Shown in pieces: positions 47,521 through 55,307 of a stretch of 64,000 nucleotides of DNA (positions within the stretch are counted from its first letter, which is position 1; the number at the start of each line of letters is the position of its first letter). Made by a program: the position numbers and the translations under genes. This DNA is from G963677325 sp963810555 (GTDB taxonomy: Bacteria > Bacteroidota > Bacteroidia > Bacteroidales > Prolixibacteraceae), in NCBI GenBank assembly GCA_963810555.1, contig CAWENX010000007.1:558001-622000 (forward strand), written 5' to 3'. Under the pieces are notes generated by a model. That model had not been told where the DNA came from. It saw nothing but the letters and a program-made list of their open reading frames with translations, and did no database searches.

Positions 47521-47676
47521 TTAGGCACTGGGCTTTGTTGGGTTTTCCATTTTCCTTTGCCTGAAATACTCAACAATTTCTTCCCTGGTCATTTTGGAAA
47601 GCTTTTCACTCAATTTATCCCTTTGATCTCGCATAAATTTTACTGCGTCAAAGGTTTTTTTAATCGTTGCTTTCAT
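47521..47676 (-). CDS. small partner gene of the PIN-domain protein (candidate antitoxin)
   Basis: An ATG-initiated 51-residue protein, highly charged and helical, with KTFDAVKFMRDQRDKLSEKL and MTREEIVEYFRQRK. Such short helical proteins with a KMxRDxR..LSxE..xMTxEE pattern accompany PIN-domain toxins in Bacteroidota (from memory of the type, not a database result). It overlaps the 3' end of the PIN gene by 17 nt on the same strand in a different frame, implying translational coupling. The order, toxin first, is unusual for such pairs. It is too short for many gene finders. Confidence 0.75.
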   Translation of the reverse strand: MKATIKKTFDAVKFMRDQRDKLSEKLSKMTREEIVEYFRQRKMENPTKPSA

Positions 47677-48127
47677 ATCTCATAAATTCTCTTGGCGAAC
47701 GTATTTCCAATTCGCGGTATCCATATTTCAGGTTTACTGAATTGTAACCGCGAATTCTTTGAACATTCACAATATGTTTAAAATTCCAACTAATCAAATA
47801 ATCTGCACGATGGATTGTTGCAAGTGCAATATGAAGGCAGTCCGCAAAACATGTTTGTCCAACAACCCCTTCGGCAATATATCGTGTTGCTAATTCTACT
47901 GCTTCATCATTAGTCTCGATAAATTCCGTGTTCTCCATCTTTAAACTTTTAACCAAATCCTTTATTTTCAGTGGTGCGGTACTCAGTTCGTCCTGTGTAA
48001 TTGATGAAAATAAAAGCTTAAATTCTCCACTCTGAATCCTCTCATAAAGTGGTCTTGTGAACTCAGAGAACTCTTCATCAAAATAACCGCCAAATACCGA
48101 GGTGTCAATATAAAGACTTTGTTTCAT
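47660..48127 (-). CDS. PIN-domain protein (VapC-like toxin candidate)
   Basis: A 155-residue protein with PIN nuclease features: LYIDTSVFGGYFDEE at the start (Asp8), Glu47 in SSITQDELSTAP, and FADCLHIALATIHRADYLISWNFKHIVN, whose two acidic/polar positions complete the metal site. PIN toxins are ribonucleases that cleave tRNA, rRNA or mRNA. The last codons overlap the start of a small charged protein, the candidate antitoxin. A TATCTTTA box 5 nt before the ATG could make the transcript nearly leaderless. Confidence 0.85.
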   Translation of the reverse strand: MKQSLYIDTSVFGGYFDEEFSEFTRPLYERIQSGEFKLLFSSITQDELSTAPLKIKDLVKSLKMENTEFIETNDEAVELATRYIAEGVVGQTCFADCLHIALATIHRADYLISWNFKHIVNVQRIRGYNSVNLKYGYRELEIRSPREFMRYESND

Positions 48128-48187
48128 GCAATAAAGATAGTGAATTTCCAGGGAATTTAGATTGATAGAAAGCTATATCGCACATAC

Positions 48188-48290
48188 TTATATCCCAAAC
48201 CACTGATCCCACGAATAGGCATCCTTTTTCGATCTGAAGAGCAGGCAAATACCACTTATTTTCAGGATTTTGGCAAATCAAGGCCTTTGT
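48188..48290 (-). pseudogene. DUF6266 3' fragment B
   Basis: The - strand reads ISGICLLFRSKKDAYSWDQWFGI and a TAA at 48188, matching the C-terminal end of the intact DUF6266 protein (ITDIWLFFRDSKGEAYSGDQWFGI). Nothing of the N-terminal part is seen; the upstream 130 nt to the next gene show no frame. Confidence 0.8.
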
Positions 48291-48417
48291 TTCTGTTAAA
48301 TGGCGGGACTTACGGTTTTGAGAAAGCGTTTCCGTAAATAATCACGGACCGATTCTGAATAGTCCGACATTCAAGTATCTGACTATTAATAGAAGAGGCG
48401 AATGGCTGGTGATTTGT

Positions 48418-49080
48418 TTAATGATTCTTCAGGTACCAGGTATTATACTCACGGATTATGTCTTCGATGTTCCCAAAACGGTAACCTTCTTCTTTATTAG
48501 CTATCTTTGATGCAAGTTCAGGATAGTCTTCCAGGTACTTGCTCATGTTTTTCTTGAAATTAGTAGCATACTTCAGGTTATCCAACGCTTCGGGTTCGCC
48601 GTCCAGCTTTACTGCGATTAGTTGTGTCGAAAGCTTTGCCTCACTGAAACTCAGATCAATCTTTGTAATTCCGTCATCATCAAACTGAATACGCTTTTTC
48701 GAATCTTCTACCGGTTCATAATACCACTTGTAAAATGATACGGGTCCTTCAATCACTTTAAGAAAAAAATGAACTCCCCGTGCTTCCGTCTTGGGCCAGA
48801 ATTTAAAACTTTCATAATAGCGTGGACCAACTTTATAGGCTTTAATGTCTTTAGCCCTGTACCTAACCGCAAACTTTTCATCAGCCGGATTATTGTAAAA
48901 GAGGGCCTTCCGCTGATTATCAACGTAATTGTTCAGTTTAATGTATCCGTGAATGGTATCATCGTCATTCGTTACAACATAACCTGGATAAATTGTCCAA
49001 AGTTTAACCTCTTGCTGCACCTCCTGGGCCATCAGATCTCCAAGGATCAGCATTGCTGATAACAATAGCAGTTTTTTCAT
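48418..49080 (-). CDS. secreted protein, unknown
   Basis: A 220-residue protein with a signal peptide (MKKLLLLSAMLILGDLMAQ). The mature start contains PGYVVTNDDDTIHGYIKLNN, a phrase type (GYIVT..GDTI.G.I) found in secreted proteins of Bacteroidota, then RAKDIKAYKV and FYKWYYEPVED. The C-terminal 60 residues are helical and charged (NFKKNMSKYLEDYPELASKI). No enzyme motif is visible. Between DUF6266 fragment B and the intact DUF6266 gene. Confidence 0.75.
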   Translation of the reverse strand: MKKLLLLSAMLILGDLMAQEVQQEVKLWTIYPGYVVTNDDDTIHGYIKLNNYVDNQRKALFYNNPADEKFAVRYRAKDIKAYKVGPRYYESFKFWPKTEARGVHFFLKVIEGPVSFYKWYYEPVEDSKKRIQFDDDGITKIDLSFSEAKLSTQLIAVKLDGEPEALDNLKYATNFKKNMSKYLEDYPELASKIANKEEGYRFGNIEDIIREYNTWYLKNH

Positions 49081-49438
49081 GACTTTTGATTTTAATGGTT
49101 ACATTTTTAAAAGGAATTATTTTTTCAGTCATCCTTTCTATTATCAATTATATTTCACTTGCTGCCAGGCTACTAATGACAGTGCAAACACCTATAAGGT
49201 AAGTTTCCCAAAAAAGTAAGTTATGCTTACTATCAATATAGAACTTAAATTTAAGTCATTTAATTAACAATCACAACTTTCGTAACCATTTTTTATAAAG
49301 ATCTGAGTTTGATTTTAGCGGATGAAATGTATAATTGGTAAAACAATCCCTTCTACATTGTCCTTTAATAAGGAGAGATTATTTCAAATAATTGCAGCAA
49401 TTTGAGCAGAAAATGAATTACTTCCCCCGATTAAAATA
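49081..49438. other. spacer, A+T-rich
   Basis: No gene. A GTAAG-TTATG-CTTAC partial inverted repeat lies around 49218-49232. Otherwise featureless A+T-rich sequence. Confidence 0.45.
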
Positions 49439-50053
49439 TTATATCCCAAACCACTGATCCCCTGAATACGCCTCGCCCTTTGAATCCCTGAAAAAGAGCC
49501 AGATATCTGTAATCGTCTCAGGATCAGCCGGAAGGTCGATCAAAGCCTTTCCCATCTTGCGAAGAACTCCCGTTGCGATGGGCTGTGTAAAACGGTCAGG
49601 ATAGGCGCATACCATCATTAGTTGATCGTGCGTGTGAAGATTGGCAAAATAAGGCTCATCAGTCCAATTCACCTGTACCTTTGAGGGATCGCTTTCCGAA
49701 CGTTTTGCGGTAAACTGGTAAGGCAGAGGTATCTTCCCTGCCGAAAAATGCAGCTTATCCTTAAAGGCCAGTTCACCTTCATGTGAAAAGGCAGGGGTAT
49801 TGGCCTTCAGGAATAAATTATAGCCGTGCCCGTTCTCCGCCGCCATGTTCCAGATCGTGTGTATCAGAAATTGGTTATTTCCGCAATACTCATTGATTGC
49901 CTTAAACCTCTGGCGGTGAAGCTTCTGCTTATCAGTCCATGAACTTTTGCTCCTGACAGCGTTTATTCTAACCACATCAATGCCTTTCCATTGTGTATAA
50001 ACCAGGTTCCCGACCTTGCCGGTCATCCTGTTTCCTCCTTTTATCCGTGCCAT
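49439..50053 (-). CDS. DUF6266 family protein
   Basis: The 204-residue protein from MARIKGGNRMTGKVGNLVYTQWKGIDVVR shows the typical DUF6266 start; an ATG eight codons upstream (50077) is also possible but the family normally begins MARIK. The rest is polar and without catalytic motifs; the C-terminus DIWLFFRDSKGEAYSGDQWFGI is duplicated as fragments at 47333 and 48188. The family is restricted to Bacteroidota, often in multiple copies, function unknown. It has no signal peptide. A 22-bp tandem repeat lies just upstream of its start. Confidence 0.87.
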   Translation of the reverse strand: MARIKGGNRMTGKVGNLVYTQWKGIDVVRINAVRSKSSWTDKQKLHRQRFKAINEYCGNNQFLIHTIWNMAAENGHGYNLFLKANTPAFSHEGELAFKDKLHFSAGKIPLPYQFTAKRSESDPSKVQVNWTDEPYFANLHTHDQLMMVCAYPDRFTQPIATGVLRKMGKALIDLPADPETITDIWLFFRDSKGEAYSGDQWFGI

Positions 50054-50371
50054 ACTATCATCATATTTGTTGTGCATTTGTTATATAATCAACGTGCAAT
50101 AACTGTGCCAAAATAGCACAACGAATGCACAACAATAGCACAGCAAGTGCACAGCAATAGCACAGCAAACCCCTGTTTGGTACCGATATGACAGGGACAA
50201 ACAGAGAATTAATTTTTAAGGATTTATATTAATCAGGGAGCCAATTTATATTTTCCTGATATTTAGAACTTTAATTGATAAATGCCGAAATGTCTTGCTT
50301 TTGTGAGTTAATCTGATTTTGGATTTTTCGGATGGTTTGTGTATACTTGTTAGCAATATGAAAAAAATGGG
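50054..50371. other. divergent intergenic region with tandem repeats
   Basis: Space between the divergent DUF6266 and cupin genes. It contains 2.6 copies of a 22-bp repeat (50112-50168); no gene. Confidence 0.6.
50112..50168. repeat. 22-bp tandem repeat (AATAGCACAGCAAGTGCACAGC)
   Basis: Two full copies (50112-50133, 50134-50155) and a partial third. Each copy has two GCACA half-sites 11 bp apart, i.e. one helical turn, which suits a DNA-binding protein contacting one face; this is inference. Confidence 0.8.
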
Positions 50372-50764
50372 ATGGCGGGACTAATCGAACTGAATACATT
50401 TGCCAAGAACAACGGATCGCTGAGTGTGCTGGAGGATTTCCAGATACCATTCAAAATCAGGCGGTTTTTCTATATTTATGATGCCGATAATTCCTATCGC
50501 GGAGGCCATCGCCATAAAAATACCTACCAGGCGGCCATCTGTCTGAAGGGTTCATGCAGGATTTATAACAACAACGGGACCGGACAGAAAGAGATATTTC
50601 ACCTTGATGCTCCTGAGAAATGTCTTCTTATCGCGCCTGAGGATTGGCATGTGATGTTTGATTTTACACCCGATGCGATATTGCTTGTTGTGGCATCGAC
50701 CAACTTTGACGAAAAAGATTATATTTTTGAAAAATATGACGGGGATACTTTCCCTAATAAATAA
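50372..50764 (+). CDS. FdtA/QdtA-type cupin (WxcM-like)
   Basis: The 130-residue single cupin domain has RRFFYIYDADNSYRGGHRHKNTYQAAICLKGSCRI; His46 and His48 sit where sugar 3,4-ketoisomerases such as FdtA have their catalytic histidines. Known members isomerise dTDP-4-keto-6-deoxyglucose during synthesis of deoxy-amino sugars for O-antigen or S-layer glycans. The context (glycosyltransferase, methyltransferase) agrees with a role in surface glycan, although no dTDP-sugar genes are beside it. Start MAGLIELNTF at 50372; an ATG a few codons upstream ends quickly. Confidence 0.85.
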   Translation: MAGLIELNTFAKNNGSLSVLEDFQIPFKIRRFFYIYDADNSYRGGHRHKNTYQAAICLKGSCRIYNNNGTGQKEIFHLDAPEKCLLIAPEDWHVMFDFTPDAILLVVASTNFDEKDYIFEKYDGDTFPNK

Positions 50765-50860
50765 AGTTACAGTGTTTCAGTTTTAAAATTTCACGAATTG
50801 AGACGAATTATACGAAGAACGAAACGCTGATCACTGGAAAGACTAGGCACGCCCCTTGAA

Positions 50861-50880
50861 AGACGTGGCACGCCACGTCT
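50861..50880. repeat. AGACGTGG-CACG-CCACGTCT hairpin
   Basis: Eight-base perfect arms and a four-base loop just before the glycosyltransferase gene, followed by CTAC. It belongs to the GAGAC/GTCTC palindrome set seen also at 7828 and 17494. Confidence 0.7.
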
Positions 50881-50899
50881 CTACAAAAACGATTGACCT

Positions 50900-51832
50900 A
50901 TGAAATTATCGGTTGTAATTCCTGTTTATGACAGTTCTGCGACCATTGGCGCCCTTGTGGAGGCGCTGAAAGGTGAATTAAGCGGATTGGATTTTGAGGT
51001 GGTTCTGGTGAACGACGGCAGCAGGGACAACAGCGAGAAGGTTTGCCTGTGGCTGGTTAAGGCTGAGAAGAACATTACATTTATCTCGCTTCGTAAAAAT
51101 GTGGGCGAGCACAATGCGGTGATGTGCGGACTGAAACACTGTACCGGTGATTGCGCTGTAATAATTGATGACGATTTTCAGAATCCGCCATCGGAGATAA
51201 TGAAATTATACGATGAACTGCAAAAGGGGTATGATGTGGTTTATTCAAAATACAGGAAGAAAGCGCATTCTTTGTTCCGGAATTTAGGAAGCAGGCTGAA
51301 TGATTTTGCCGCCAACCTGTTGATGGAGAAGCCGAAGCACCTTTATCTTTCGAGTTTTAAGATCATTCACAGGGATGTTATTGACGAGATTGTAAAGTAT
51401 AAGGGCCCCTTCCCTTATATCGACGGATTGATTCTGAGGGTTACTTCGAGTATCAGTTCTGTTGAAGTGGAACATTCAAAAAGGAAAGAGGGGAAAAGCC
51501 ATTATAATCTTGCCAGGCTCGTTTCGCTTTACCTCAATATGTTTGTGAATTTTTCTATCAAGCCTCTCAGGGTGATGATTTTCCTTGGATTTTTTCTTTT
51601 CCTTGTCGGTGTAATACTTTTAATCGCATTTATTCTCGAAAGACTGGAAAATCCGAATATACCGATGGGGTGGACAGCCATAGCCACCTTGATCATCACC
51701 TTTTCAGGATTCCAGATTTTATTCCTTGGCGTAATGGGAGAATATGTCGGGAAACAATATCTTGACCAGAATGCCACTCCGCAGTGGTCAGTAAAATTGA
51801 TTAAAAGATCAGGGCAAGATGCTGGGCAATAA
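50900..51832 (+). CDS. family 2 glycosyltransferase, polyprenyl-phosphate type
   Basis: A 310-residue membrane-bound GT2. The N-terminal GT-A domain has VVIPVYDSSATIGALVEAL, LVNDGSRDNS and the metal-binding VIIDDDFQNPP; two C-terminal helices (about 227-252 and 265-287) and the end GEYVGKQYLDQN are typical of DPM1/GtrB/ArnC-like enzymes that load a sugar onto undecaprenyl phosphate. The last 14 nt overlap the following methyltransferase gene, so the two are translationally coupled and likely act on the same glycan. Confidence 0.93.
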   Translation: MKLSVVIPVYDSSATIGALVEALKGELSGLDFEVVLVNDGSRDNSEKVCLWLVKAEKNITFISLRKNVGEHNAVMCGLKHCTGDCAVIIDDDFQNPPSEIMKLYDELQKGYDVVYSKYRKKAHSLFRNLGSRLNDFAANLLMEKPKHLYLSSFKIIHRDVIDEIVKYKGPFPYIDGLILRVTSSISSVEVEHSKRKEGKSHYNLARLVSLYLNMFVNFSIKPLRVMIFLGFFLFLVGVILLIAFILERLENPNIPMGWTAIATLIITFSGFQILFLGVMGEYVGKQYLDQNATPQWSVKLIKRSGQDAGQ

Positions 51833-52580
51833 GGACGAGTATGACAGAATGGCTGAGGCGGAGGGTAAGCACTGGTGGTATATTACTCTCCATGAACGGG
51901 TTATAAAAGCTATTCAGAAACAATTTCCGGGCAATAAAACTATCTCAATTCTTGATGCCGGGTGCGGAACAGGAGGACTGCTTATCTTTCTTAGGAATAA
52001 TGGTTTTTCAAATCTCCGGGGTTTTGATGTTTCGGAATTTGCCGAAGAGGCCTGCAAGAGAAAAAACCTGGATGTTTTTAAAGCCTCATTAACAGAGGTT
52101 TCGGCTCATTTTGAGCCTGAGACGATGGATGTGATATCCTGCTGCGATGCGCTCTATTTTCTCAATTTGGAAGACCAAAAGAAGACACTTGAAGATTTTC
52201 ATAATATTCTGAAGCCGGGAGGGATACTCTTACTTAATCTCCCTTCATTGAAGATATTCAGGGGCACTCACGATATCAGTGTTGGAATCAGGGAACGGTA
52301 TCATCATAAAAAGCTGAAAGAATTATTGCCGGAAGAAGCTGTGAAAAACGGATTTTCTTACAAATACTGGCCTGTTTTAATTTCACCCGTTATTGCTGTG
52401 ATACGCACTTATCAGAGGATGAAAATCAGATCAGGCCATTACCGAGTTGAGTCTGATATTAAATTACCTGTTTCTTTTATCAACTGGATTCTGAAAGGAT
52501 TAATGAGACTGGAAATGAATCTGCCTCAGGTGATAGTTTTCGGCTCCTCCTTGTTCGTGGTGGTAAAAAAAGGTAAATAA
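51819..52580 (+). CDS. class I SAM-dependent methyltransferase
   Basis: The 253-residue protein has motif I ILDAGCGTGGLLIFL (about 44-58), LRGFDVSEFAEEACKRK, the acidic DVISCCDALYFL and LKPGGILLLNLP, i.e. a complete Rossmann SAM-binding domain. The HWWY segment near the start (GKHWWYITLHERV) is often seen in glycan or lipid methyltransferases beside GT2 genes. A hydrophobic C-terminal part (about 175-250) suggests membrane association. Starts inside the end of the glycosyltransferase gene. Confidence 0.9.
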   Translation: MLGNKDEYDRMAEAEGKHWWYITLHERVIKAIQKQFPGNKTISILDAGCGTGGLLIFLRNNGFSNLRGFDVSEFAEEACKRKNLDVFKASLTEVSAHFEPETMDVISCCDALYFLNLEDQKKTLEDFHNILKPGGILLLNLPSLKIFRGTHDISVGIRERYHHKKLKELLPEEAVKNGFSYKYWPVLISPVIAVIRTYQRMKIRSGHYRVESDIKLPVSFINWILKGLMRLEMNLPQVIVFGSSLFVVVKKGK

Positions 52581-52591
52581 GAAATTTTTGT

Positions 52592-55027
52592 TCATAAAGG
52601 AGTATTCTGAATACCTTTTCTTCTTTTATTAAGGATTACTAACAGGGCAAATAATAAAATAGAAACACCTGAAATAATTGCTCCCGGATAAAACATAGGA
52701 GGAATATACGAGAGCTCAATATTGTGATGACCTTTATCGAGAAGTAATCCGGTGAAACCGATATTAATCCTTAAGAGTTTTTGCTTCTTTCCGTCGACAA
52801 GAGCAGACCAGCCATTGCTGTAAGGGATGGAAAGAAAAAGCATCTTCTTTTCGTCCAAATCGATGGCGCCTTTGATATAGTTTTCGCCGAATTTGCTTAT
52901 AGCAAGAGTATCATTTCTGCGGTCTTTAATATCTTCAAAGTAATCCCTGAAATGGTAAATATTCGAATTACTCTCTGCCTTGTACGGAGGAAAAACATTC
53001 AGATAATCAGGATAAATTGTGCCATTGAGGACAAAGGCATTATAAAGCGCCACTCCTTTTTGAAAGGGAGGTAACGAATTGAAATCTGATCTTCTGATAT
53101 AACAGTTATATGAAAAACCGAGCGGCAATACAAATTTGTTTCTGTATATTATAAAGTTATGTATGGTCGTCAATGAATCATAATTCAAATTAGTAAACCT
53201 GTCAGGATGTCTGACCAGATAATATTTTACGCTTGCGAAACTGTGAAGTAAGGGAGTATTTCTGAATCCATTCAACCATCTTGTCTGTGCTTCTACTTTT
53301 TCATCAATCATATTCATCCCGGCAAGAAATTCTACGTAATGACGATGGTTGAAGGAATGATATGATGCAGTGCCTCTGTACCGTTGTATTTTGGAATCGT
53401 TAAGGCTGGCGTCGACAGCAGGTCCTGAGGAATAATTTTTAGCAATCCGGAAAAACCCTTTATCCATGTTATTAATAAAGGTTATGGCTTCATTTGTATA
53501 ATCCCAATAACCCATATGCCTTTTATGTTCAGTATTGGTAATTGCCTTTCTTTCATTGACATTAAACCCCGAAAAAGAGGCCAGTTCAATGCATATCAGT
53601 AAAATCAGTAACAGTTGAATGGGAAAGTAATTCCTTGCATTGAGCAAAAAGAGCAGCACTGTGTAAGAAAACAAAAACAGGGTAATCAGATTCCGAAGAT
53701 TTGAATTCAAGATACCATATCGCGTTGATAACTCATAAGGATAATATAACACAATCAACAGCATAATCAGAGTTATTATCAGCAGTTTACGGTTAACTTT
53801 GCATTGTTTAAATATGTAATACAATGCCTGCAGGCTGAAAAACATCAACACAATTGCTACGAATAATGAATAGATGCGGTAATAATTGCCTGTAAATAAC
53901 CATAAGGAATAACGAAGGATAGGAAAAATCGATGGGAGAAAGACGACAATCAGCGAAACAGCATAAATCTGCTTCCTTCTTTTATCCAGAAACTGAAACA
54001 ATTGGGGAACTAACAGAAGGTTAATCAAACCACAATAAAAAAGCGGAGCTTCCATGTAATTGTACCACCCCATGTAATTGTTGGAGTTTCCCAATAACTC
54101 GGAGGAAAAAAGGCGCATAACTGCTGTAACATAGTGTAATCCTGATTCAAACAGTAGTGGAGACTGTGACAGAAGCTTGCTGAAATATCCTGATGATCCG
54201 CCTACCCTTGGGCTGTTGAGCATCATTCGCACTTCACTCAGGAAGAAAAATGAACCGATACCCACTCCCAGACAGGCTAAAAGACCGGTGTGGAACAAGA
54301 TGTTGAAGAGTTTTTTGTAAGATTTTTCATTCTCTTCAAAATGACGAACAAGGATGTAGATTAGCAGAAACAGACCGAACAACCAAAGATCGAAGGGCTG
54401 TAATATGGATATTAGGGCTACTGCAACGGGAAATAAAAGCCAGTTGTTTTCCTGGTATAATTTTTCAAAAGCCAGCAATAAAAAAGCAAGGTATACAACT
54501 TCAGTGGAAAAGAGATTCCAACTGCTTCCAACAATCATAAAGCCGGAGAAAGAATACATCAATCCTCCTATGATGCAAACAATGGAAGAGAGCGAACGTT
54601 TTTTTAGAAAAAGATAAAACAAAACTCCTGCCAGAAATATCTTTAAGATCTCCATATAAGCTATACCATAAGCAAGGTATTTTCTCCCGAGCAGGTAGAG
54701 GAAAGAAACAAAGGGGTCGGGAAAACTGAAAGGAAAAATGTTCTGTCCCATTCCCTGCCGGAAGGACCATTTGGGTATTCCATCTGTTCTGAGGTAATCG
54801 GAAATAAGGATATAATTCGGGTAGGTATCATTGACCGAATCACTGGCCAGCCCTTTAAAAAGGTAGAGTTTCTTAAAGATAATAAAGTCGTGGAATACTA
54901 TAAAAACGATAATGGCCGTCAGCGAGAGAAGAATATACAGACCATATTTCTCAATAAATTGGTTAATAATATCTGCATTAATCCCCCGGTCCCTATACAA
55001 ACCCTTGTATTTATGCCTATTATGCAT
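52592..55027 (-). CDS. YfhO family membrane protein
   Basis: An 811-residue polytopic protein: one helix at about 30-50, then a loop with SDSVNDTYPNYI and a dozen further helices to about 480, a large extracytoplasmic domain (about 500-770) with GFFRIAKNYSSG and RYRGTASYHSFNH, and a last helix (about 783-803). The domain end (FLSIPYSNGWSALVDGKK, LDKGHHNIELSY) is the YfhO hallmark. YfhO of Gram-positives takes part in glycosylating lipoteichoic acid, and the fold is GT-C-like; here the polymer is unknown. Convergent with the methyltransferase gene (11-nt gap), opposite strand. Confidence 0.9.
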   Translation of the reverse strand: MHNRHKYKGLYRDRGINADIINQFIEKYGLYILLSLTAIIVFIVFHDFIIFKKLYLFKGLASDSVNDTYPNYILISDYLRTDGIPKWSFRQGMGQNIFPFSFPDPFVSFLYLLGRKYLAYGIAYMEILKIFLAGVLFYLFLKKRSLSSIVCIIGGLMYSFSGFMIVGSSWNLFSTEVVYLAFLLLAFEKLYQENNWLLFPVAVALISILQPFDLWLFGLFLLIYILVRHFEENEKSYKKLFNILFHTGLLACLGVGIGSFFFLSEVRMMLNSPRVGGSSGYFSKLLSQSPLLFESGLHYVTAVMRLFSSELLGNSNNYMGWYNYMEAPLFYCGLINLLLVPQLFQFLDKRRKQIYAVSLIVVFLPSIFPILRYSLWLFTGNYYRIYSLFVAIVLMFFSLQALYYIFKQCKVNRKLLIITLIMLLIVLYYPYELSTRYGILNSNLRNLITLFLFSYTVLLFLLNARNYFPIQLLLILLICIELASFSGFNVNERKAITNTEHKRHMGYWDYTNEAITFINNMDKGFFRIAKNYSSGPAVDASLNDSKIQRYRGTASYHSFNHRHYVEFLAGMNMIDEKVEAQTRWLNGFRNTPLLHSFASVKYYLVRHPDRFTNLNYDSLTTIHNFIIYRNKFVLPLGFSYNCYIRRSDFNSLPPFQKGVALYNAFVLNGTIYPDYLNVFPPYKAESNSNIYHFRDYFEDIKDRRNDTLAISKFGENYIKGAIDLDEKKMLFLSIPYSNGWSALVDGKKQKLLRINIGFTGLLLDKGHHNIELSYIPPMFYPGAIISGVSILLFALLVILNKRRKGIQNTPL

Positions 55028-55272
55028 AAAATATTATTTCTTTGATTATACAGGCAATAGTCAGTCGGGTTAAAATTATCAAAAAAAATAAACTATTTAA
55101 ATATTCACATGATTTTATCTCTAATAAAATCGCAATTTGTTGTTATTGAATTTACTAATTCATTACACTCGCTGCTATAAAATTCAATCCGCTAAATAAT
55201 AATAAAGTGTTATAAAGTATGATACTTAGATTTATATATGAACAGTATTTTTTATCCTTCATTATTTTTATG

Positions 55273-55280
55273 TAAATTTG
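55273..55280 (+). promoter_or_regulatory. candidate -7 box (TAAATTTG) for the acyl-CoA synthetase
   Basis: Full TAnnTTTG match; the TTG that could be taken as a start at 55278 is part of this box. The ATG at 55308 follows at a normal leader distance. Confidence 0.45.
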
Positions 55281-55307
55281 AATAATGAACCAGGAATTTT
55301 ATCATTC

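Noticed and set aside
55278..55307. TTG start for the acyl-CoA synthetase
   Set aside because: The TTG is part of a TAAATTTG promoter box; family members begin at the MLNKQ-type ATG.
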